DNA of 64,000 nucleotides from Bordetella ansorpii (lineage in GTDB: Bacteria > Pseudomonadota > Gammaproteobacteria > Burkholderiales > Burkholderiaceae_B). The position numbers and the translations under genes are program-made. The stretch lies in NCBI RefSeq assembly GCF_900078315.1, contig NZ_FKBS01000025.1, positions 186,001 through 250,000 of the forward strand. The letters are read 5' to 3'. Below, one piece after another: positions 52,541-60,400 of the stretch; within the stretch, counting starts at the first letter, position 1, and each line of letters starts with the position of its first letter. Under the pieces are notes generated by a model. That model was not told the origin of the DNA, did not search any database, and saw only the letters and a list, made by a program, of their open reading frames with translations.

Positions 52541-52847
52541 ATCAAGCTCCGGTGATAGAACGATCGATTTTCAAAAAATAACCTTTTATCTTGATAAGTT
52601 TCGATAACAATTTCATGACAGAAACGCGACATTTTTTGTTTTGAACAAAACACTACGCACATTTCACTTCGACGCATATTTGCGGCTGACTTTTCACTTA
52701 ACAGGACATGGGGCGCGGCCTACATTGCGTAAGCAACTTGCCGTGGTTGCCGCGCTCATGGGCATGAATGCCTACCCCTACGCTCTCTTGCCGATTCGTC
52801 GCCGCAGTACCGCTGCGGCGCCAGATACGCTCTTGGAGTCTCATCGC
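52541..52847. promoter_or_regulatory. Divergent LysR 2 / paralogue E promoter region
   Basis: The LysR-proximal half is AT-rich and contains the perfect dyad TTATC-TT-GATAA at 52586-52597 within CTTTTATCTTGATAAG, a candidate LysR site. The distal half is less AT-rich and open in the paralogue E frame, but lacks a better start. Confidence 0.45.
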
Positions 52848-53594
52848 ATGGACCAGTCCTATCCCGTTCACCCACGAGATTTGATGAAACACCACCCGCC
52901 TGACCTGCCTGGCGCACGACAGTCCCGTCGTGACGAGCGCAAGCGTCAAAAAGACGCCGCTGCGCGGGAACGCAACGAATCGTGGGTCAGGTTCGAGCCC
53001 AGGGCGATGGTGCCCGTTGACGCGACAGCATTCGTTCGGCATATCAAAGACCATTGCCAGGCCGCCATCGCCACGGGGCCGGTATACGTCGAGCGCTACA
53101 AACTTCCTCATGTATGGCTGGTGTCGCACTCGGACTGGATGGACCGTCCGCACTATCGGCACTACATGTGCCCTGAGCACCCGCTCTTCACGGTGGACGA
53201 GCATCTGACACGCAACCCGGAGAAGCAAGAAATCCTCGATCTCCTGGGGCAGTTGACCGCGCCGGAACACCTGCATATCTCGCCCAGGGCCATTCTGCGC
53301 TTGATGCTGGTGCGCATCCTGTATGGCCATCTCTGCTCGGACGAGGCGTTGTCGCGCGCGGTGCGCGAATGCATGCCGATACGCTGGTTCGTGGGCCTGA
53401 AACTGACCGATTGTGTCTGGGATGTGCGCACGATCAGCACCGCGCTGCGGGCCGGATCGACAAACGCGCGCGTCGTGTCGTTCGTCAAGGTGGTGACACT
53501 GGATGCCCAGCGTTTCGACTTTCCGAACGCGCCGGACTTTCGGCTCAACGATCAGTTGCTCGACGCCTGGACGGCTCGGGCCACAGAAGGCTAG
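52848..53594 (+). CDS. Phd-like/DUF772-like fusion, paralogue E
   Basis: 248 residues from the ATG at 52848 (GGAG 9 bases upstream); the frame is open further upstream, so other starts are possible. A basic linker (RRDERKRQKDAAARERNES) is followed by a Phd-like segment (ATGPVYVERYKLPHVWLVSHSDW, ~75-97), the HPLFTVDEHL linker seen in other copies, and the transposase-N-like domain (PRAILRLMLVRILYGHLCSDEALSRAVREC then IRWFVGLK and CVW, ~146-191). The C-terminal tail (FDFPNAPDFRLNDQLLDAW) parallels paralogue A. Convergent with the second sigma gene. Confidence 0.68.
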   Translation: MDQSYPVHPRDLMKHHPPDLPGARQSRRDERKRQKDAAARERNESWVRFEPRAMVPVDATAFVRHIKDHCQAAIATGPVYVERYKLPHVWLVSHSDWMDRPHYRHYMCPEHPLFTVDEHLTRNPEKQEILDLLGQLTAPEHLHISPRAILRLMLVRILYGHLCSDEALSRAVRECMPIRWFVGLKLTDCVWDVRTISTALRAGSTNARVVSFVKVVTLDAQRFDFPNAPDFRLNDQLLDAWTARATEG

Positions 53595-53635
53595 GCGCGA
53601 CCTCGGCCGCGCGCCCACCTTTCGCGCTGTGCCTG

Positions 53636-54280
53636 TCATGCGCGCGCGTGCCCGGCAGGGGCAAGATAGTTCTGCTTGCGCATGCGATGCTGACTCGCCC
53701 CGTTTGGGACCTCATCGCAATCCTTCCGACAGGCACGCAGGCCGCGGCGTATTTCGCGTCTGACTGCCGCTGTGGACAGCCCCCAGCGACGGCCCAGCGC
53801 TTCACAGGCTTCGCCGTCGACGTACATCCCGCAGATCAGCGCGTGACATCGGGCGGGCAAGCGTTGCAATGACAGGTCCAGCACCCGTAGCGCATGGCGC
53901 GCTTGCGCGCGCCGCTCAGGCTCAAGTCCCGGCTCAGCCAGCAAGACATCGTCGCAGTCATCCAGGGGGGTCGTGCGCGCGTAGGCGCGGTGGTGATCTT
54001 TGGCGCGATTCAATGCCATCTGGAGCACGTAGCCCTTGGCATCTCGCACATGGGTGGGCACTGCGTGGGTACAGAGCCGCATATACACGTCGTGCAGGAC
54101 ATCGCCCGCGAGCTGGTCGCACTCGAGCAGATAGGCCAAGCGCTGGCGCAGCGTGCAGTATTGGGTCTCGACGACGTGGCACAAGGCAAGGCGAGCTTGC
54201 GCACACGGCGATGCCACGGCTGTCGGCGCACACGCGACCAGGGCAGGCAAGGCAGAAAGGTCGGAGACGCGCTTGGACAT
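53636..54280 (-). CDS. ECF-like RNA polymerase sigma factor 2
   Basis: 214 residues with sigma region 2 (QYCTLRQRLAYLLECDQLAGDVLHDVYMRLCTHAVPTHVRDAKGYVLQMALNRAKDHHR) and region 4 (LDLSLQRLPARCHALICGMYVDGEACEALGRRWGLSTAAVRREIRRGLRAC). It resembles sigma factor 1 (ALEAMNRLPRRQ against LSLQRLPARCH; LRRELRRAE against VRREIRRGL), so the two are paralogues. No anti-sigma or TonB-receptor genes lie nearby, unlike FecI loci. Start ATG ends at 54280. Confidence 0.83.
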   Translation of the reverse strand: MSKRVSDLSALPALVACAPTAVASPCAQARLALCHVVETQYCTLRQRLAYLLECDQLAGDVLHDVYMRLCTHAVPTHVRDAKGYVLQMALNRAKDHHRAYARTTPLDDCDDVLLAEPGLEPERRAQARHALRVLDLSLQRLPARCHALICGMYVDGEACEALGRRWGLSTAAVRREIRRGLRACRKDCDEVPNGASQHRMRKQNYLAPAGHARA

Positions 54281-54429
54281 GGCACTCGCACCGGCTCGCT
54301 TTGCGAATAAAAGCCGGTACTCTACCGATGCGCGGCGACAGTCGGATGATGCAAATTACAGAACATTTACACCCTGCCGCATAGGGTTTATACCCGGTGC
54401 GGCGGCGTGCCAGACCTTGCTCGGGCGCC

Positions 54430-54882
54430 CTATGAGCGGGGCTGGGTGCGCGTGATATGCGCCTGGCCCACATCCTCGGGTGCGGGCAACTCGACCACCA
54501 TCGTGCGATCGCCTTGCTCGAGAACCACCCGATTCGCTTCGATGTGTTTGATGACCACGCCACGCGCGACGCGCTCGCCCACCACGTAGGCCTGCGAGGG
54601 GCGGCCGTTGACCGAGAGCATGGCGCTGGCGCGTGTGTTCGAGCGCAGCAGCCCGGTCATCGTGACCTGCACATCGGTGGGTTCCGGGGTGAACCAGGTC
54701 GCGGCAGTGGCCACGACATCCAATGGCTGCGTCTGCGCGGCAGCGCTGGGCGGCGTGGAGTCCGCCGGCTGCCACATCATGACGCCCCAGTAAAGCAGGC
54801 CTGCGACAGCGACAACGCCGCCCAATGCGCCCACCACGTTCGGGCGAAGGTGCGCTTTCAATGCGTCGATTCTGCTTTCCAT
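54430..54882 (-). CDS. gspC: Type II secretion protein GspC-like
   Basis: Inner-membrane component linking the secretin to the inner platform. It has a short cytoplasmic N-terminus, one TM segment (~17-37: VVGALGGVVAVAGLLYWGVMMW), a Pro/Ala linker and the HR domain (~65-140: VTMTGLLRSNTRASAMLSVNGRPSQAYVVGERV...VVLEQGDRTMVVELP). At 150 aa it lacks the PDZ domain of long GspC, as in many beta-proteobacteria. AAAGGAG precedes the ATG ending at 54882. It points away from gspHIJ, with a toxin-antitoxin pair between them. Confidence 0.8.
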   Translation of the reverse strand: MESRIDALKAHLRPNVVGALGGVVAVAGLLYWGVMMWQPADSTPPSAAAQTQPLDVVATAATWFTPEPTDVQVTMTGLLRSNTRASAMLSVNGRPSQAYVVGERVARGVVIKHIEANRVVLEQGDRTMVVELPAPEDVGQAHITRTQPRS

Positions 54883-54994
54883 GACGGGACTCCTTTCGCG
54901 TAGCGTATCACCGGGATCGGGTCAGCCATATGTCATGGTTTTGCGTGCAAGCCACTCCATGCCTGCTCCTTCGCCGCACGCGGGCTCAGGCAGG

Positions 54995-55405
54995 CTAGGC
55001 GCTTTCCCAGGGATTGAGCAAGCGCACGCCCGTTCCCAAAAAGTCCTCGGTGTTGCGGGTGACGACGACAAAACCATGCTCCAGCGCAATGCTGGCAATC
55101 ATGGCATCGCGGTAGGACTTCGGATCTGGCACATGCATGTTGGCGCACAGCAAGGCGGCCTGTTCGGCAAAAGGCAGTACGCGCCCTTGGAAGGTGTTTC
55201 GCAGGCCGTTGAACCAGGCCCTCAACTGCGTGCCCTGCCCGGTTCGCTCGAGCCGCAAAATACCTAATTCGAGTTCAAAAACGGTCACACTGCTCAGATA
55301 GTATGAACTGAGTTGGCTGCCCGCCGCCCAAGCGAGAACTTGCGGCTCCGCGTTCTTTTTGCCTGGACGCAGTTCGGACACGACGTTCGTATCAAGCAGG
55401 AACAT
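54995..55405 (-). CDS. vapC: VapC-like PIN-domain toxin 2
   Basis: 136 residues with canonical VapC/FitB motifs: FLLDTNVVSELRPGKKN, VTVFELELGILRLER, SYRDAMIASIALEHGFVVVTRNTEDF and the C-terminal VRLLNPW. It is a probable tRNA- or rRNA-cutting ribonuclease held inactive by the antitoxin encoded just upstream (12-base gap). The start is the ATG ending at 55405, with GAGG upstream; a TTG two codons earlier is possible. Confidence 0.93.
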   Translation of the reverse strand: MFLLDTNVVSELRPGKKNAEPQVLAWAAGSQLSSYYLSSVTVFELELGILRLERTGQGTQLRAWFNGLRNTFQGRVLPFAEQAALLCANMHVPDPKSYRDAMIASIALEHGFVVVTRNTEDFLGTGVRLLNPWESA

Positions 55406-55417
55406 CAGCAACCCGCC

Positions 55418-55678
55418 TCAATCGAAGGATGTCGGCGAGAACTGGACCGGCAGCCGGGGGGGCTCGAAGTCGTCCGAGGCAGCAGGCAATGCGTGCATGG
55501 CCTCCAGCAGCGAGGGCTCGGCTTTCCCCGTCGTCGCGTGGTAGTAGCTTTGCACGGTCTGCAGCACATAGCGCGGCACGCCGCGGTCGGTGATGAACAC
55601 AGGGCCTTGCGCGGCGGCGCGCTTGGCGGCAGCCATGTCCCGGGCGAAATCTCGCGCAGAAATAGTGATCACTGCCAT
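55418..55678 (-). CDS. Phd/YefM-family antitoxin 2
   Basis: 86 residues: ITISARDFARDMAAAKRAAAQGPVFITDRGVPRYVLQTVQSYY is the Phd/YefM DNA-binding fold, followed by a disordered, Pro-rich toxin-neutralising tail. GGAGG lies 7 bases before the ATG ending at 55678. An inverted repeat upstream (55734-55753) is the probable operator, placed in the promoter region shared with gspH. Confidence 0.9.
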   Translation of the reverse strand: MAVITISARDFARDMAAAKRAAAQGPVFITDRGVPRYVLQTVQSYYHATTGKAEPSLLEAMHALPAASDDFEPPRLPVQFSPTSFD

Positions 55679-55733
55679 GGGCGCACCTCCGCTGTCTGAT
55701 GCTCTGGCTGGCAGCCAGAATGCCAAAATCGAC

Positions 55734-55753
55734 TTGTCAGTATGTTATGACAA
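55734..55753. promoter_or_regulatory. Operator candidate between antitoxin 2 and gspH
   Basis: TTGTCA-GTATGTTA-TGACAA, a 6+8+6 perfect dyad 56 bases before the antitoxin start and 11 bases before the gspH start, so its binding protein could affect both divergent transcripts. Confidence 0.5.
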
Positions 55754-55763
55754 AAAGGCGCTG

Positions 55764-56276
55764 ATGTCCACCCGCTCAAGGAATCCGCCCATCGGTGCCG
55801 CTGGCGAGCGGGGCTTTAGCCTGATCGAGATCATGGTGGTGCTGGTGATCGTGGGGATCGCCACGGCCACGGTGACCTTCTCGATCTCGCCGGACGAATC
55901 GAAGGTGCTGCGCAGGGATGCCTTGCGGCTTGCACAACTGTTCGATATCGCACAGACCGAGGTTCGCACCGACGGGCGCGCCATCGTTTGGCAGGCCGAT
56001 GAGAAGGGATACCGGTTTGCGCGCGCCTCATGGATCGAACGGCCCAACGTCGTGATTCCTACCGCTTCCACACAGGTGCTGGACACCTTCGCACGTGACA
56101 ACGAGCTGCGGCCGCGGCAGTGGGAAGCGCGCATGAGGCGCGTCGATGCCAAGGGCCCCATCGTGCTGACCGATGAATGGGTGGGCCCGCCTTGGGAGGT
56201 ACGTCTTTCGGATGGCGACCACGTCGTGATCGTGCGGCGCGAGGCCAGCGGCCGCTTCGTGGTGGTATCGCCATGA
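55764..56276 (+). CDS. gspH: Type II secretion minor pseudopilin GspH
   Basis: 170 residues. After a 17-residue leader comes the prepilin-peptidase site and hydrophobic helix G-FSLIEIMVVLVIVGIATATV, with the conserved Glu at +5 of the mature protein; the globular part includes LRRDALRLAQLFDIAQTEVRTDGRAIVW and PPWEVRLSDG. It is processed by GspO and joins the pseudopilus tip. AAGGCG precedes the ATG at 55764. ATGA overlap with gspI. Confidence 0.9.
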   Translation: MSTRSRNPPIGAAGERGFSLIEIMVVLVIVGIATATVTFSISPDESKVLRRDALRLAQLFDIAQTEVRTDGRAIVWQADEKGYRFARASWIERPNVVIPTASTQVLDTFARDNELRPRQWEARMRRVDAKGPIVLTDEWVGPPWEVRLSDGDHVVIVRREASGRFVVVSP

Positions 56277-56704
56277 GGCAGATCCCCAGCCCTCTATCCC
56301 GGCGCCCGCGCCGCAGCACGTGCGGTCGCCAGGCCGGCTTCACGCTGGTAGAGGTGCTGGTGGCGCTGGCGATCGTGGGTATTGCGATGGCCGCGGTCGC
56401 GCGCGCAGCGGCGACCATCACGCAGAACACCGGCATGTTGCGGGACCGCTCGCTGGCCATGATCTCCGCCGAGAACCAGTTGAGCGAGGCCTTGCTGCGC
56501 GTGACGGCGCTCAAGACCGGCAGCCTGGTCGTGCCTTGTCCGCAGGGCGGCTTGCCGCTCGCCTGCGAGCAGATCGTGCAACGTGTTGAGGGCGGCGCGA
56601 GCCGCATCACGATCAATGCGTTTGTGCGTGACGGCGGACGCGGCAACACGCGCTTGGCCACCACCAGCGTCGTCGTGCCGGCCATGCCGGGAGCGCCACG
56701 ATGA
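56273..56704 (+). CDS. gspI: Type II secretion minor pseudopilin GspI
   Basis: 143 residues with leader and helix G-FTLVEVLVALAIVGIAMAAV (Glu +5), followed by the typical ENQLSEALLR segment and a short beta domain. It nucleates the GspI-J-K tip complex. ATGA overlaps at both ends join it to gspH and gspJ. Confidence 0.9.
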   Translation: MRQIPSPLSRRPRRSTCGRQAGFTLVEVLVALAIVGIAMAAVARAAATITQNTGMLRDRSLAMISAENQLSEALLRVTALKTGSLVVPCPQGGLPLACEQIVQRVEGGASRITINAFVRDGGRGNTRLATTSVVVPAMPGAPR

Positions 56705-57333
56705 TACCGGCCCGGCACGGCCGCCGGCGGCAAAAGGGATTCTCGCTCATCGAGATCATGGTGGCGATGCTGGTCATGGCGCTGCTGAGCCTGATGGCGT
56801 GGCGGGGCCTGGACAGCATCATCACGACATCGGATCGCCTGACCAGCGCGCGTGAAGACAATGCCGCCGTGCTGCGCGCCATCCGACAGCTCGATCAGGA
56901 CCTGCGCCTCAGAGCCACCTTGGAACTGACCGCCGCGCTGCCCACGAGCCAGCGACGCAGTTTTCTGCCCCCGTCCGTGCAAGTCGAGCGGGCTGGCCAA
57001 GGACAAACGCGCCTGGGCGTCGTGCGCGCGGCATCGGCTGAACCTGGCCGCTGGCAGCGCGTGCAATGGTGGGTCGCGAACGGCACGCTCTATCGCGCGG
57101 CCGCGCCCGGCACCAATGATCTGCCGATCCCGGCCCCTCGTGCGGCTGACGCAACGGCCCTGCTGACGGGCGTGCAGGGCTTTGAAGTACGTGCCTGGCT
57201 ACCTGATGCGGGCTGGGTTCCCGCAGCAACGGTCCCCCAGGGCCGCAGCCAAGCCGAAGCCCTCGAGGTCCGGTTTACCTTGCGGGATGGTCAAGGCGGC
57301 GGTGGATACCGACGTGTGGTCCGCCTGCAATAA
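56701..57333 (+). CDS. gspJ: Type II secretion minor pseudopilin GspJ
   Basis: 210 residues: leader ending in KG, helix FSLIEIMVAMLVMALLSLMAWRGLDSI (Glu +5), then RLTSAREDNAAVLRAIRQLDQDLRL and a large beta domain (YRAAAPGTNDLPIPAPR...FEVRAWLPDAGW). It forms the pseudopilus tip with GspI and GspK. gspK does not follow; the next gene is convergent, so the operon is truncated or split here. Confidence 0.9.
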   Translation: MIPARHGRRRQKGFSLIEIMVAMLVMALLSLMAWRGLDSIITTSDRLTSAREDNAAVLRAIRQLDQDLRLRATLELTAALPTSQRRSFLPPSVQVERAGQGQTRLGVVRAASAEPGRWQRVQWWVANGTLYRAAAPGTNDLPIPAPRAADATALLTGVQGFEVRAWLPDAGWVPAATVPQGRSQAEALEVRFTLRDGQGGGGYRRVVRLQ

Positions 57334-57487
57334 CAGCGCTCGCTTCGGAAAGTGATCGCACAGATACGTCAGCGCTCCAAGTTCCGATAGTGCGTGAAAG
57401 CCCCCGCCAGGGAGGGCGATACCGTCAGCACGGCTTGGCTGCCCCCAGGCCACTCCAAATACCATGACCTGAGGACAGCCCCAGCGA

Positions 57488-60400
57488 CTAATCCAGACTG
57501 GCACGCTCCCGAGCTGTCAATTTCACTCGCGCAGTATCGGTCAAGCGTCCGTTTCCGATGATCTGCACAGGGGCATTCGGGTTGTACTTAACAGGCGCAG
57601 GCGCTTGTACACGCGGCTCGGGGTTCGCTGGCGCCGAAGAGCCTTCATCGCCAAACCCAAGGATCTGGACGCTAATGATCGACGGCAAGTTCTGGCGAGT
57701 TTCAGCTCGGGCGCGAGCGACAGCCTCCTGCGCCGATGTGGCTGCAGCAGTCGATGCCGCACTCGCGCTTGTTAGGGCACCGACATTAACTGCGGCAACA
57801 ACTGGGATGCCCGTAACTTCGCCTTGACCGACGATGTTGGCGGCGTTGACCACTTGAAGCGCGGCGAAGTTGGCGTTACCTGAGAACCGGATGCCCGCCT
57901 CGCCGGCGTCAATGGTGCCCAGCGGAGCGATCAGATCCAAATCGCCCGGCGGAACCTCGGCAATCGGCGCGTCGGTCGCGATCCCTGCGCCGGTGCTGGG
58001 GACCTGAGGCGCGAGTGTCACGTTGCCGAAATCGTCGTATACGCGGCGGGGCGGCGTGTAAACGACTGTGGTTTTGGCTCCACGACCCGCGTTAATATCG
58101 CCTTGGGCCGACCATGCAAGGATATCGCCGCCGAACGTCGTCATGATGCGACTCTGGCCCAGCAGAATGCTGTCGCGCGAATACAGCTGGATATTTCCCT
58201 GCCCTTGTGTGATGACCCCGGCCGTCGATGCCGGGTTGGCACCCTCGACACCAAATGTCTGACCACCTCCGGGCGTAAGCATCTGCACGTCACCACCGAA
58301 CAGTGTTTGCACCCCCGAGTTACCGTACATGACGATATCGCCATCGTAAGAGATAGGCTCACCCTGTGCATTGTTCTCCGGGAAGAGCGCTGCGATTACG
58401 TTTCGCCCGCGTAGGTAACTACCGAAACGCGGACCATCAGCATCGTTATACTCGCGCCCGCCCGCCCGCAACTCGGCAAAATAAATCTGGCGCGCGTAGT
58501 CGCGCTGCAAGTCGGAGGGCAAGGCAACCAGATAAGCACGCGGATCACCCAACGGATCAAAGTCATCGAATCGGCTCGACAGCCAGTTCACCAGATAGAC
58601 GGAACCGGCGCGCTCAAAATCTCGCTGCAGGTCGCGCCGAGGCGCTGTAGATCCGCTACCGCGTTGCGCATCAATTTCATCCTGTTTGGTCTGCAAGTAC
58701 GTTTGCGCGCCGTCGTCCTCTCCCGAGTAGCCGTATTCCGCCCGCAACCAATCAGCCAACGTCAGTTGGCCACTATAGGCTGTGACGACCTTGCCTGGCT
58801 GGTCCGCAAGCGGCCGCGCCGGATCTGCGAGATTGTCTGGATCAAGATAAGCGTCCAGGAAATCCGAGAAGTTTTCGAACTCCACACTTGCGTAGCCGGC
58901 TTGCATAACGATGCTCGCCCCCAGACGACTATCTCCGGGCACCACGGCTCCCAGACTCCTCACGCTTGCACGGTCTTCCATGCGGATATCCTGGCCAGCT
59001 ATGATCTCCAATACGCCAGGCCCGGCCACGTCGAAGCTGCTGTACAGAAGGTCCCGCCCGGCCTGGACGACAGATACATCATTGACGTCATCGTGATAAA
59101 AGAAGTTGGTCGTGAACGAGCCCGCAGAGGGGGTTTGGTTGCCTACCTCGCCCGGAATCGACCGCGATTCCCCCAGTTCCATGCCGGACTTCACTATATC
59201 TCTACCTGCAATCATCCGAACAGGGTTCGCGCCGACGTACCAAGTCTGACCATTCAGCACATTTCCAGTGCCACTGAATCTGTATATCGCTCCAGTCGCT
59301 ACGCCTACGATATCACCATCCAACGCATACACCCGGACAGGCTGGCTATACTGCGGCGTAATCGAGGATACGTTATTTGGCCCTTTGGCGATCAATGGGA
59401 ATCGACCTAATGCGTTCGCCGCAAGACCATAACCGTTCAGGTTGCTCGCAACAGCGGTTCCAGCAGAATCACGTCCGACAAAAGCCGGATTCAATGGCGT
59501 AGGCACCGCGTTGAGCGCCGCGCCCGACCTCGCTATCCAAGCGCCCCCCGCATAGATTGAATCACCAGCCAGTAGATCCAACCGCGCGTCAGTATTTGCG
59601 GAGGGAGCAAGCAATAGCCCATACCGGAGAAAATTGGTCGCATTAGTATTCCAAGCGCTTGCAGACGGCCCATAATAGATGTTCCCCGAGGCCGCCACCG
59701 CCGTCAAACTGGAAGGATAGACAAACGCACCGTCCGTAGGAGAGGTCTCCCTTCCGGTTATGACAGTGGCGTGTGTCGCGCTAGCTTGGTACGTGATTGG
59801 CGTAAGATTACCACCTGCGGAGAGCAGATTAATTGCAGTATTATCGGTCCATAGTGAAAACCATGTTTGGCCGCCACCTACTGTTGGCTCTCCGTTGCTC
59901 ATTCGATATGGGGTGGTGTTTTGAATCTTTACCCGGCCCGGATCAATCGCACCTCCGACAACTAGGTCTCCGCGTGCATTGATATTGACGGTCGCATCAC
60001 CGGGTGCGAGCGATATGCCACCCGTTGAGATCGCCTTCGATGGCGAGAACGGATCAAAAGGCCTGACTTCGACGCGGTCGAAATACTGAAAATTTGTGCC
60101 GTATATAGTATTAATCGACCCGATCCTGCCAACATTCAAGTTGACCGTTCCACGAAGATTCACAAGCTTCGTGTTCATGTCGTGCAGTTCATTTCGCGTG
60201 TTACTGCTCAAGAACCTGTTGGCGTCGCGCAGACCTCGGTTTATGGAACCGCCTGCGCTAACTATCAGATCGCCGCCACCAGTCAGTATCAATTGGCCGT
60301 CGTCAAGCTGGCGACCAGTTGACGCCACGGCCAGCACGAGGCCTTCATTTCTAGGCTTATTGCTCAACGAATTTGTACGTACGACATCACCCGTACCCAA

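Noticed and set aside
46657-53594. Reading the DUF772-like genes as broken IS5-family transposases
   Set aside because: Each has its own start, a Phd-like N-terminal segment and an intact tail of similar length, without terminal inverted repeats or remains of DDE domains; five independent decays to the same shape are unlikely.
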